Positions 12,353-24,503 of a stretch of DNA of 64,000 nucleotides are shown here, piece after piece. The DNA comes from Spinacia oleracea (taxonomy: Eukaryota; Streptophyta; Magnoliopsida; Caryophyllales; Amaranthaceae). The notes under the pieces were generated by a model. It had not been told where the DNA came from, searched no databases, and saw only the letters and a program-made list of their open reading frames with translations. Location of the stretch: contig NC_079487.1 in the NCBI RefSeq assembly GCF_020520425.1, positions 104,070,141 to 104,134,140 on the forward strand, read 5' to 3'. Within the stretch, counting starts at the first letter, position 1, and the number at the start of each line of letters is the position of its first letter. Both the position numbers and the translations under genes were made by a program.

Positions 12353-13129
12353 CAGGCCCGTCTAATGGGTGGTCTGGGTGGATCTATAGAACAAGGCCTC
12401 CAAAATTTTTGGGCCCAAACAATTTTGTTGGTTGACTTAAAAATAAATAAAAATGAGAAATAAAGTCTTTTCTTCGGATCTTACTACATGTACACCTAGT
12501 GTACAAGAAATCTTGTACACCATATTTTTCTATTGGTTGAAATGACATATTTATTGTCTCTCATTCTCATTTTTTAGTGGGTTTGATGGTGTGTCAACAA
12601 ATTAATGGTGGTGTACAAGAGAATCTTGTACACTAGGTGTACATGTAGCCTTTTCCCCTTCCTTCTTCTCCATTTCCGTGAAACCTGAAACCAATGTAAG
12701 CAAATTCTCTCTCCAACTTTCTATAATTTGGTTTTCAATAAATACTGTAATTAATTACATCTCCTAAGTTCCTCAATCCTTAGTAAATCAACAATGAAAA
12801 AACTTTTTAATTTCTTTTGGCAATAAATTAATACAGTCATTTATTTTGACTACAAACACTGGCTGGTTTATGGGGAAAATTCAAATTCTTAAAAGTTGGG
12901 AAAAAAATTCTCTTGAAACTCGGTCTATTTTGCCCATGTTAAATTCCGCAGACCTGAAGATCCAAAACATACTGCCTTCTGAAATTAGAAATTGTGATTT
13001 TGATTATGAAAACGTATAAAAAAAAGGTGTGTTGAAGTGTTTATTATGTGTGATAAACGCCTTTAAATTTTCATTGGGGCCTAATTTTCTACTCAGCACA
13101 GGGCCTCCGAAGTGCCGAAGTCGGCCCTG
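12353..13129. mobile_element. hAT-like non-autonomous transposon, 777 bp
   Basis: The ends CAGGCCCGTCT and AAGTCGGCCCTG are imperfect inverted repeats. The element is flanked by a perfect 8-bp direct repeat, CTATTGCT (12345-12352 and 13130-13137). An 8-bp duplication with a CAGG terminus is diagnostic of the hAT superfamily. There is no transposase ORF. A second element (12484-12648) sits inside. Confidence 0.85.
12484..12648. mobile_element. 165-bp inverted-repeat MITE nested in the hAT-like element
   Basis: The first 38 bases (CTACATGTACACCTAGTGTA and onward) return as an inverted copy at the end (ACACTAGGTGTACATGTAG). The arms also contain shorter internal palindromes (TGTACA, TACACTAGTGTA-like). 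The middle is about 90 bp and AT-rich. The target duplication is not clear. Confidence 0.7.
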
Positions 13130-13319
13130 CTATTGCTCCATACATTGTGCTATTTTTATAATACTTTGTCTGTCCAACAATACTTACTTGTCTTTGCACT
13201 TGTCTTTACACAAAAATTTAGGTGATAAGTGGTTGTTTGGTTGTCAATTGTTATGTAATTAAAAAATTATACGAAGTATATAATAGTGTGGGTATTTTTT
13301 TTAATTGAACTAGCTCCGC

Positions 13320-13990
13320 TCCATCTCCTTCTTTAACATTCAATGTTAATTCGCCATTTAATTTATATACCGCTAAACAAATTCCACCTCAAATTCCACC
13401 TCAAATTCCACCTTTGATATATATAAATTCCACCTTAAATTCCACCTTTGATATCATTTATTCCCACCAAAATCAGAATAACTCGATAAAAGTAGCATTA
13501 TAAAAGGCCGCTAAACAACCATATATAACTACTTATTCTTTGAACGAGCTCAAGAGCTAGTTGAAATTATAGTGCAAAAACTAATACAAAGTAAAAGTGA
13601 ATGAAAAGACATGATTGAAAATGAAAAACAAAGGTAGAGGAAAGGTGGCGATTTTAAAAATAAAAGAAAATAAAAAATAGAAATACAAGAGGGTGAATAA
13701 TAAAATATAAAAAAAATAGAAATTCAAGGGGATACATGATACTAGATTAAATACAATACAATACAATACAAGGGGATACATGATAGATTAATTAAAATAA
13801 AAATATAAAAATACAAGGGGAGGACACGTGGCATCATAGTGTATAAATCCTTCTGTTTTGAAATATTAGTACTCCGTATAAATTTTATTGAGGGTTTGTG
13901 ATTTAGTGGGAATTAATATATAAGTTAAAGAATATATGATTTGAATGGTGGATTAATATTGAGTGTTATATATAGAATGAGATGGAGATG
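13320..13990. mobile_element. Inverted-repeat element, about 670 bp
   Basis: The left arm at 13320-13361 (TCCATCTCCTTCTTTAACAT, then CAATGTTAATTCGCCATT) is matched, inverted and diverged, by 13943-13985. The interior has low-complexity ATTCCACCT repeats (about 13380-13450) and a doubled GGGGATACATGATA (13729 and 13770). There is no ORF. Long terminal inverted repeats would suit a MULE-like MITE, but no 9-bp duplication was found. Confidence 0.5.
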
Positions 13991-14739
13991 AATGGTTGAA
14001 TGAATCTATATTATTAAAGCGGAATGTGAGAGCTCCAAAGCCCCAATCCTCATCCCCCGTGTACTGTTATTTAAGGAAAGTCAGACAATTAAAAAAACAA
14101 AAAAATAACAAATCGGCAAAAGTCATCATGCACAATTAATTGGGAGACTAAATTGAAAATAAGAATAATAAGATATTGGGTAGAAAATAATAATGAAACA
14201 ATTTAAAATTTCACCTTCAAATTTCGTCAAATATATTAGGTACAAAATGGAAACAATATTGTTATTAATTTGATCAAGTATACTATTTTATCATGTATGT
14301 AGTACTCTTTTATAATTGATCTAAAACAACTTACACATCTCTTTTATGTTTAATGGCATAGGCTACACGTTATTCGGTATTTTATGGTTACCGTATTATA
14401 TATGATAACTATCAGAAGACAATATTATTTTTTGTTTATTATTGTTTTGTTTATGCTCATGTTTAAGAGATGGATATAAAATATACATCATGTCACTATG
14501 TTATACTCGCTATACAAAAAGTCAACTTGAGAATTCATTTGTTGTGGTTGGTCATTGAGCAATCAAAGAAAATGGTGGAAAAGTCCAATGTAGATGGAAT
14601 TTGGTGTTCATTGATCAATATGTATGACTTAAATCCTAATCTATATTAATATTTTTTTGTGAATCATGTGACTGAAATCCTAATATGTATGACTAAAATC
14701 CTAATCTATACTAATCCTAATCTCTCTCCTCACTTCCTT

Positions 14740-15120
14740 GCCCTCTATTTCTCTCGGCTCTCTCTCTTTGGCCCGTCTCCTTGCCGAGCACGCACAGCAT
14801 TTGTGCGCTCATGCCTTGTGCCTCGAGTACCCATACCCCTCGCCCCTTGCTGCTCGTTGACCTCGTGCCTAGTGCACGCAGCCACCCGCACACTCCCTCT
14901 CTCGCTCCCTCGTTGCCCCTGTCGCACAACACTCGTGCACCCTGCTGAGTGTTGATGCGCTGCTGCTGTTGCTTCGAGCCTCGTCGCCCAGCCACACACT
15001 CACACTCGCACTCTCTCCTCTCTCGTGCTCGTGCGAGCACCGTGCCTTGCTGCCCCCGCTTGCCTTCGCTGCACCGCACACACACACAACACACACCCAA
15101 CGTGTGTTGTGTGTATTGTT
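14740..15120 (+). repeat. GC/CT-rich block inside the Helitron candidate
   Basis: A sharp composition jump: pyrimidine- and GC-rich sequence with many CTCG, CGTGC and CACACAC strings in otherwise AT-rich DNA. Overlapping open frames here are composition artefacts. It resembles the leader or LTR parts of plant retrotransposons, but no boundary is defined. Confidence 0.45.
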
Positions 15121-15199
15121 CGTGTTCCGATTAATTCCTTTTGCGCCCAATCACATTCAATTCGTGATTGTACCTTGCTATAGGCCGGTTTGGTATAAT

Positions 15200-17218
15200 T
15201 CTCTTCTTCATTGCCTACTCTATTTCAATTCTGTATTTTATAATTAAATTATTATTATTGATTTTGGAATATTTAGCTGCTGAGATCGGTTATGAACACC
15301 GAAGTCGAGGATTTATGTGTTTATATGATTGAGGATCATTTTAATTTTGAAGTACAATAAATTTTCAGATTAGCATATTTAATAAAGTGCCAATTTTTAA
15401 TGTTTTAAAGTGATTTTTATTATTAATTAGGGTTAGGGTTTTAATCCCAATTTAACGGTTAATTGATTTTCATAATTTAACGTTAGTTTCAATTATGAAA
15501 ATCAAATATGATTTTCAGATTTAACTCAAAGCTTAAAAGTGTTGTTTTTAATGATTTTAAAGGCGAAATATTAATATTTTTGCACTAGGACTTTAATTTT
15601 TCAATTGAGACTACTATTTTAATTATTGTCAATCAATTTCTAACAAAATCAAAGATTTTAGAATTTAAAAAAGTTGCTGGAAATTTAGTAAGCATGGATA
15701 ATAACTATTTTTTATTATTTTAATTATAGGATGTAATTTCTAGACTTGAGTCGTGATTCGCAAAGTGGCCCCCATACTTAGATATTCGAGGTACGTACAT
15801 GCCTAGGGTGACCACCATTTACATGAGGACTATGTGATGTTATTATTTGTGAATCATGTGACTTGGATTATTATTGGATTCATGTTTGATGTTGTGAACA
15901 AGCATGTTATTGATTATTGTTGAATTTATGAATCCTATGTGATCAATCATGCTGTGATTATGTATAATCGTTGAATTATGTCAAGCATGTTGTTCAAGTT
16001 TATATGCATGTATGGGTGTTTTACATGCAAGGATTTTATTTATGCTATTGTACGTAATGTCTAGCATACTTTGAGCCAAGTATTCGTGCCTTGTTGCACT
16101 ATTTATACTGCCCCGTTTGTAGGGTATGTTAGGGAACTTATGTGAATTAAACTAAGGACTATTCGTGCCTTGTGCACACCCCGCTTGTTAACTGGCAATG
16201 TCGGATTATCTCAATAGCATATTGAGAAGGAACAATGGGAGTAATATCACTTGAGTCCTGTGTTTGATCACAAGTCCTAAATGATTAAAATGAAGTGTCA
16301 TTGTTTGGTTGCTTGTCTTTTATGTCTTGTTGTTTTGTCTTGAGTTCACCTTGTACATAAAACATTAATTAAAGTAAAGTGCAACCAGAACGAGCTTCAA
16401 AACTCTTGGAACGTATATACCTCGAGTATGAACAATGGGGGGAGTCTTGTCGGAAAAATTGTACTCCTTGAATGATACACGACGTTGTTTAATTCTTTCT
16501 TTTAAGCGCGGGAATTCCGTCGGTATGGCCCGACATTTATTGTTTTGGTGTTTGGTGGGTTCCCAACACCCTTCCTTTTATGGATATTTTCTTTTACCCG
16601 TTCAAAGCTAATTCTTAATTAATCTGTGAGTCAAGAGTCGTGTCAAGTGTCGAGTCTTGTCTCCATGATGATTTGTTTATTAAATGGCTTTTGCATGTGG
16701 ATTATTATATTGTTTGAGTAAAGCATGTTAGACTAGGATTTCATTCTAGCTTGTTCGTACTCATCTTTCGCTGACTGTGTGCTTCATGTTTCCTTAGGTC
16801 ATGGTCTTTTCATTAATGACCCTATGATGATCCATCATTGCATTTGCGTTGTTGGGGCGTAGATTTTTAATAACAGGTTTGTAGAGATAACTTTCAGGAG
16901 AAGTTATCGAGCATGGGATTGAGTTTGAGAGATGTTTTCTCTTTCGCATTTATAAACTCTATTATTTTATAGTCATGACTGCATAAACTATTTAATTGTT
17001 AGTTAATGGATTTTTAAATATTTTGGTTTTGGCCGTAATGGTTCCGATTTGTATGGAGGCCATTAACTATTTATATGTTTTGAAAGTTAGTTAAAGTCCG
17101 CTGCGTGATTCTGGCAAATAGCCTTAATCATTATCACGGTGGCGGTAATATCATGGTAATTCATTTATTTCAAGTTGGAAAATGGTTTTATAAAAGCAAT
17201 GAATTATTCAGGTGTTAT
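15200..17218 (+). mobile_element. Decayed LTR of a Ty3-gypsy-type retrotransposon (approximate limits)
   Basis: Non-coding sequence in the style of a chromovirus LTR: GGTGGGTTCCCAACACCC (about 16555), then CCGCTGCGTGATTCTGGCAA (about 17099), the TATCACGGTGGCGGTAAT stretch, and TAAAAGCAATGAATTATTCA before a GTGTTATA end near 17218. Recognition rests on resemblance to LTR tails I know; the left limit is a guess and no coding domains remain. Confidence 0.4.
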
Positions 17219-18391
17219 AGTAAAGGTCGCCCAACGATCTACGGGCGAAGGGAGACTAATCGTGAAAAAAGAAAGAGCTTAACTCAAATATACAGGCTCC
17301 CGATCGGGCGCCATTCGCCCGATGCTGGTCGGGCGCTGGGCTCGTAAGCTTTTGCAAGGCGAAGAGCCGCCCGTCGGGCGAGAATTAATGACTCGGCACG
17401 CGCCCGATCGGGCGCCCATCGCCTGATGCCCATCGGGGGCCTGTGTACCTTAGATGTTGATGCCCAATTTTGGCGAGTTGTTCGCCTGATCGGACGGCCC
17501 TTTGCTCGATTGGGTGACGACAACTTGGACTCGCTTTGCGTGTTTAATGATCCGTTTTTATTCGGTTTTTTTGGGCAAGACTATAAATACTCAGGCCTGA
17601 TTTATTTGTAAACATCTAATTTTCAGCGCTTTATAGTTTAGTACTTAGTTTATTCTCTCAAAACCTTTGTTAAACAACTTTGTTATTTTCAATTAAAGAT
17701 TAAAGCTTTCATTCAATTCTTCGTTCGTCAATTCGGTATTGATTTATTCTTTGTTTTTTTTATTCTAGTTTAATTATGTTTTCATTTAATATGTTTGTTT
17801 TGTTTATTTTAATTATGTGTGACTAGTTTTAATCTAGGGTTCGGGGATCCATTATTAATATGAACGGATGAATTGTTATCGTTAACTGTTGGTGTTATTG
17901 ATTGATTTCCTATTGATTGATTATATTGCTATGCAAATAGATTTCCGCAGGTTTAATTGTTATAGTTGCGCAGTATTGAGTTAATAACCGAGAGATGCAA
18001 CTAGATTCTACGGCTAGTTTGAATAGGTAGAATTAGTTCTATAAATCGCGAGAGCCTGTTATGGCTAATTATATGAGTAATGTCGATTCGAGAGAGCATG
18101 TTAATCTGATCAATCGTTTCATTGATTGTTAATTGTTTTGTTTCATCCCATAATATTGTTTATTGGTGAACCTATATCCTAGGCCTTTTATGATTGATTT
18201 TCTCATTGTTTAATTATCGTCGTAGTTTAAATTACTTAAACCAACACATTTTCCTGTTACCAATAGTCTAGACCTTTATTTTAGTAGTGGAAAGAACGAT
18301 GTTTCCCTGTGGATTCGATCATGACTTCCCTTGCTATTTGGTTAATGAATTTAGGTTATCATTGATTAGGAGATGTGACTTTAGCCTGACA
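17213..18391 (+). mobile_element. LTR of an Athila/Tat-like element (candidate)
   Basis: A possible LTR from TGTTATAG to GCCTGACA lies immediately upstream of a tRNA-Asp-type primer-binding site. It contains a TATA-like CTATAAATACTC (about 17580) and a cluster of GATCGGGCG motifs (17300-17480). The left border is uncertain because it abuts another LTR-like stretch. Confidence 0.45.
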
Positions 18392-18396
18392 AATTT

Positions 18397-18414
18397 TGGC
18401 GCCGTTGCCGGGGA
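18397..18414 (+). other. Retrotransposon primer-binding site (tRNA-Asp type)
   Basis: TGGCGCCGTTGCCGGGGA is the site known from Athila/Tat Ty3-gypsy elements, complementary to the 3' end of tRNA-Asp. No gag follows: the element breaks off within about 100 bp into AT-rich repeats (GTAGGTAGTAATTCACA, 18565-18620). Confidence 0.75.
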
Positions 18415-19511
18415 AACGGTTTTATTTTCTGCTATTAATTGTTTGTTCTAGATTATTTATTATATCTCAAGGGACTCCCGTTCCTTGAGATCAGATCTCA
18501 CAACTGTTTGTTAGTTTTGGTTGTCTATGCCCAGGACCGTAGATAGTAGTAGTTCACAACTTTTAAAGATGTAGGTAGTAATTCACAAATTTTAAAGATG
18601 TAGGTAGTAATTCACAGACTCACAAACAAGCTAGGTAGTAATTCGCCAATTTTCCATATATATTTTTATTCTTTTTTGGGTGTTGAAGTGCAACTCTTAA
18701 TTTAATTTTTTTAATTAGTTGTGTCTCCTATATTGAAAAATATTCATCCGTTTAATTAATGTTGTTAACATAAATATGTGTACAAAAACTCTTGAGTCAA
18801 TGTTTATGAAGGTTCTATAATTTTTCATTGCACTTAAAAAATGAAGGTACGTTTTGCATTACCCCATTAAAAAGTAATATTCACTATATTATTGAGTTTC
18901 ATTCTTTGTTAATGTTTGTATTCTTGTGTCATACGCATTACTACCTAAAATGTTATATTATTATGTCCATCAACCACTATATCTATGCGATCTAAAATAC
19001 TTCAGTCCTATGAAAATTATTGAAATGATTATTCGTGAATTTTTTTATTAAGAGTATATGAGAATGAAACAACTTTTAGTTTATTATTTGTCATTCGTCC
19101 AACATTTTGTGTACACATTCCGTACATAATACACTAAGAGAAAAACTAAAAGTGTTAATTTGATGACTACTAATTATACAAATAGAACACATACTTTGTA
19201 TCAGTTTCTTTTATAATTATGATCTTACAATATCATACATTTGGTGCAAAATAAAAGAGTGAAATACACTATTTTATATGTTTTTTTTTTTTACTTTGGT
19301 ACTACATTTTAGAATTGTAGTCATGTAAGGATATGAGTATTACACTACTCACTATTCAGATATTTTTAAATATAGATGATGTCTAATTTTTATTTAGATA
19401 TAATGGACTCTGTGAACAAATTTTCTCCGCTATTATTTGCAGTAACATTTGTAATGTCTTACATTTTTAATTTTATATAATCTCGCACTTATTGCGTGCA
19501 TATGACACTAG

Positions 19512-22500
19512 TAAAAGGTATTTCAACCTGATTACTAATAATAATAACATTAATCAAATTAACCATGGAAATAATAATTTAAAAACAATTAAAATAAGAG
19601 GAAAGGAGACAGAACCGCACACAACAAGGCATGGAAGAACGACGACGAAGAGGAAGGGAAGTGGGTCTGCTGGTTGTCGTCGATGGTGGCGCAAGAAAAT
19701 GAAGGAAAATGACAGAATAATTGCAAAGATCATAAATCCCATTCTACAACTCGAAATCAAATGAATCGTGAACAAAAGTTCAATAAATTATGATATCTAC
19801 AACTTTGAATAAGGAACTTTTGTCTAAAAATACGTGCAATTATGAGTAAATTGCATGACTAGGTACGAAGGAGGAGAAGAGAGAAAAACCATGAGAAAAG
19901 AGAGAGATTGGCGTGAGTAGGAGAGGATAGAGAAGAAGTTAGGTTTAGGTTTTTGACAAAAGGTGAATTAAATATTTTCGACTCCTTTTGCTTTAGTTTA
20001 TGGGTTTCATGATGCAAAATGTGATCATGAAATCCTCAAATCGATTAGGGCTCTTCTTTGAAATATTAATTGATATTCACACTTTAGTTTATTAAATTAG
20101 AATCTCATATTGTATGGATTTGGTTGAAACAATTAATTATTGAACGAAGGTCCAATAATTATCCAATCATGAAATAATTGAATTGACATCACGTTTGAAT
20201 ATTTTATTAAATATTTTCAAATATAAAATCATTTAAAATTGAAGTCAAAAAATTCTCATCCAATAAATAGTATTTAAATATATCATTTTATTTAAACAAC
20301 TCAACTAATTATAAATATAATTTAAATTAATTAAACTCATATTTAAAAAATATATGGGGGATTGCATGAATCAACTATAATTGCAATTGAACAGTACGCG
20401 GGTGCAAAGAAATTTTGGTTGTTGTTTTGAAGAGGTGTGCGAGATGAACTAATTTTGGCCAATAATCTTGATCATTTAAAGATGTTATTATTTGATTTTG
20501 TTGTAAATGTCTTAGTACCACCAGCCGTGAAAGGAAGTGACAGAGTGAGATTAGGAGAGAGAAAGGGAGTCGAGGATGCGAGGAAGGAGGTGGAAGGGAG
20601 GTGATTTGATGAGTAGGGATGACAATTGAACGGAATTGGAGTTTTTTAAATAATTTGTATTTTATTTTTGACTATGATTAAATTATGGATTGATATTTAA
20701 AGCTGAAATTTGGGCAAGGCGAATAATTTGTTGGTATTATTGATGCTACTTACTTTCCCTTTTTTTTTTATACTAGGATCGGACCGCGCGCTATCGTTCG
20801 GATGCCTACGGAAAAAAACGATGAATTTTGGTCACCAAAACAAAACACAATAAATACAAAGAAAAGTTTTTTTTTGTGATGTTATCTTCAAAGAGCTAAT
20901 CCCATTGTATTACGATTTACAGGTGATGAAGACACATAGCTATTATTTGGAGTTTGAGGAGTTGGATAATTAGGCAAATAAGACGGGGATATCATTACTA
21001 TCTTATAAATGTGGAGGACAATGATTGAATTGTTTAGAAATTTTGTATAATAGTATCATAGCTTAGTCAACACATATATGTATATGCCAGGGAAGCTAGA
21101 TCCCTATATGTATGTGTAACAGAAACATATGAGCTGAGGTTGTAAATTAATATATGTCATTAATGTATCCAATACAATGTGGTTCGATCTGCTTCTCTTC
21201 CACGTTCTCGTGGTTCCTGATTTCTGTAATTTAATTTTGTTTTCATCTATAAACTCATAATAGTAGAGATGAATATCACGAACAAAATCATATTCACGAA
21301 CAAGATAAAACAAGTAATTCAGATGTATGAATATTTGATACTAACAGGGCAACCGAAGTATGAGATTATGTCAATGAAGCAGCACAGACATATAACTTCA
21401 ATTCTCATCGATCATATTCCACCAAAGAGAGTGCCAGTTTTCGATCGCTTTGCGGTATTGTGCACCAACCACCACAACCACCACCACCCAATATGAGTCT
21501 GATCCTTGGCCCTTGCAATTGCCTTGGGAGGAACATACCTACGACGTATATATGTGCCCAATGTGTATGTTAACTGTGTAACACTTCACCCCTGTTGCTA
21601 TAAACTGAAATCGAGAGAATTTTGCTGACATATTCACTTTAAAATATGTATTTTGTTTCTCCGCACAAGTGAGGAAAATTCTATTTAGTCAAAATAATAT
21701 GTGAAACACCTAGGCGTACCCCGGAACCACATCACCAACAAGAGTAGGTCAAATTTTGGTATATATAATCAGGTATCCTGGTATTCATTAGTGATATAGT
21801 ACTCTACCTATGCCTTAAACGAATGTATGTCTCTCTTTCTTTCCTGGATGAGTTTTTTTTCTGGAAAATCAATTAATTTGTAAATGTCATATGCGATAGC
21901 CGCTGCTTAGATCGTGGATATATTTAATTTGTTCCTTTACTAATCAATAATCATGTACTTTGCAACCTATTGCCAAATGGAATGAAGATCATGTATCACC
22001 TGTAGCAATCTTTTAACCCTTATAAGAGTTAAGAGAATATGTGTACACAGAAAAATGATGAGGAATATAAGTTTTCTAACGCCCCTATCAAATTTCAAGA
22101 AAATTTCTTCTGTGGATCCCTTAACTCTTTGGATGAGAGAGGAACTTGATAGCATTCTGCACCTGATCCTCTCGAATATGCTCATATATAATTTACAAAT
22201 ACAAATACAAATACAAAATTTGATGAAATTTCTTGACGTGGCTCCGGTGTTATTTGAGGCTCGTTCACTACTGCTTGTGCAGGATCCGAAGCTGTACATA
22301 TGAGCAGAAGGAATATGAATAAAATGCGACTGTACTAAATCCACAACATCCACTCATCAAACTTAGTAAAATCACTAAACATTGATCAGGAAATGAACAA
22401 CATATAATTCCAACAAAACAAGCTTTCAACTTTTTCAAGTGCACAAGATCACAACAGTACAAATTATTACTTCAAACACATTAGTCTAGTCCACAAACAA

Positions 22501-23085
22501 AACAAGTTTACACAAAGATGCACAGACACCCCCAAGGAACTAATGCAATAAATTGCACCATCACCTTCTTTTCGTGGATATTTCGTGCTGAATATTGGAG
22601 ACAAAATTATAGCTAATGCAAACATTAATATATAATTGAACAAATTTACAGGAATTAGTTTTTTGCTAAAACTAAAATTTCCAAGCACGGATCTTTCCAT
22701 GCCCCAATTAAGCTTATCCTTGTTCGTTTTCTAGACACTATACCTAATAATGATTACTGATTATATGTACCGAGTACCTTATCATAATAGAACTTGCTTC
22801 TTCAGAATTTAAACATCTAGCTTTTCAACTATGAAACTGAAGACACTAAAAATTTGAACATATCTCGAAATAAAGGTCCATGATTGTCTTTAATTTGACC
22901 CAATTTTTTGATTAATTTTCAAAATTAGATTTACACTAAAGTAAAATAACTAAATCAAATACAATACACACTACAACCAAGAAAATATATACGAAGTATA
23001 CAAAACACAAACATATAACCTCTCCCAACTCTTATTGGAAGAGTATACAACTAAATAGAGTGCAACAAAATACAAGAGTAAATTT
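19512..23085. other. Intergenic, no recognisable gene
   Basis: AT-rich DNA. The short open frames on both strands lack known motifs, splice-consistent extensions or conserved domains. I looked specifically for the missing 3' exons of the ACHT thioredoxin (motifs VNYEEH, FFRFYRG, SFSCTNAT) on the minus strand and did not find them. A (CAAATA)n stretch lies near 22196-22216. Confidence 0.6.
23081..23085. other. Left target-site duplication of the copia element
   Basis: AATTT directly before the 5' LTR; the same 5 bases follow the 3' LTR at 52111-52115. Confidence 0.9.
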
Positions 23086-24503
23086 TGAAGGAAATAATGC
23101 CCTTGGTCCAAGTATGCATTTAATGGTAAGTATAATAAATGCGGTTCAGTATTAATTATATAAGTTAATAATTCAGTGAGATCAAGTGAGCTGTATGCCT
23201 AGCTAGAGGTCGCTTCAGTTCAAGTGGAATTAATAATATTAATCCACAGCTTACTCTTGACTGAACCCGTAGGGTCACACAAATAGTACGTAAACGGATC
23301 AAGTGTTTAATGGAATTAAATCCTCCATCTATCGATATTCGAAATCGACGGATCTCGGTTCCAGTGGGAGCTGAGATCGTCAAAAGCAAATTATGAATAC
23401 TCCGGAAACGATAATATTGCCGGAAACGGAAATATGGACCGTATCGGAAATATTAATATTATCCAAATCGTAGATGTTGCCGGAAATGGAAACATGGTAC
23501 GTATCGGAAAATATTATCGGGAATGGAAATATTGCCGGAATCTGAAATATTGCCGGAAACGGAAATATTGTCGGAATTGGAAATATTATCGAAATCGGAA
23601 AATAATTCCGGAAACGGAAATATTAAATATTTGTTCGAAACGGAAATTTATTCCGGAATCGGAAATATTAAATATTGTTCGTATCGGAAATGAATTCCGG
23701 AATCGGAAAATTAATCGGAAGCGCGACGTACGAAATATACATCGGACGAGCTTGCTAGACGTAAGGCCCAGCACGAAGCTAGGCCCAACGCCTAGCGAAG
23801 CCCGCGCGCACAAGCAAACGCATGGGCGCAGCCCACTTCGACCAAGCAACCAGGCCCGACCAAGCACGAAGCAAGGCCAGGCCCGCGAGGAAGGCCAGCG
23901 AGCTGGGGCGCCCTTTGTGGGGTACGAGCAGCTGCTGGGCCAAGCTTCAGCGCGCGCGCACGGCGCCCCTCGTGGTCTGCTGTGCGTGTGTGTGTTTGTG
24001 TTTGTGTATGAAGCCTTGATCGATTAGGATTCGTTTAGATTAATTTCCTAAATCTACTAGAAAATTAAGTGATTGAATTTAAGTTAAATTCAGATTAACT
24101 AAATTGATTCCTAGTAGGATTCTAATATCCAATTTCCATACCCTATAAATAGGTGATCATAGTTCACAATTTATAACGAGTAATTCAAGTATTCACACAA
24201 GTTTTAGGCTTAAAACTCAGATTTTTATTTGCTATAAAATCCGAAAATTACATAGAACCTTAGGTGTAATTCTAGTTAATTAAATCTAAGGCGGATCCGA
24301 GCGTGCTGTGGACTATCTACGGAGGGACGACATTTGGAGTCCTAGACTTGTTCTTGTTCGGTTCGGGCGCAGCTAGGGAGGGTACGCTACAAAGTGTATG
24401 TGTCCTAAATTATGCTAATTGTTATGTGTCAATTAATTTGGAATCTTGGCTTTATGGTTTTTCCGCATGATTTATATTCAGTTATATGTATCATAACCTA
24501 ACA
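23086..24503 (+). repeat. 5' LTR of the copia element
   Basis: Runs from TGAAGGAAATAATGC to ATAACCTAACA. It carries a field of GGAAATATT/CCGGAA repeats (about 23400-23720), a GC-rich block (23720-23990) and a TATA box, CCTATAAATAGG (about 24141), which should drive element transcription. It pairs with 50690-52110. Confidence 0.93.

Larger units (their letters stand above)
14005..19511 (+). mobile_element. Helitron candidate, 5.5 kb
   Basis: The 5' end is TCTATATTATTAAAG, preceded by A. The 3' end is CTAG, followed by T. A short CGCA-CTTAT-TGCG hairpin lies about 14 nt before the CTAG. This TC...hairpin...CTRR layout between A and T is the Helitron signature. No Rep/helicase ORF is visible, so it is non-autonomous or decayed. 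It contains LTR-retrotransposon remnants. Confidence 0.55.

Noticed and set aside
14717..15150. Overlapping open frames on both strands
   Set aside because: All lie in one GC/CT-rich block; open in many frames at once with low-complexity products and no domain.
20771..20815. CTAGGATCGGACCGCGCGC, a possible Helitron 3' end on the minus strand
   Set aside because: Hairpin is poor and no matching 5' TC end was found to the right.
21967..22353. 128-residue minus-strand open frame
   Set aside because: No motif; includes a (CAAATA)n repeat translated as CICICIC; does not match the missing thioredoxin exons.
23434..24027. 197-residue open frame in the copia LTR (and its partner at 51092-51439)
   Set aside because: Translates the GGAAATATT repeat field and GC block of an LTR; it is broken differently in the other LTR.
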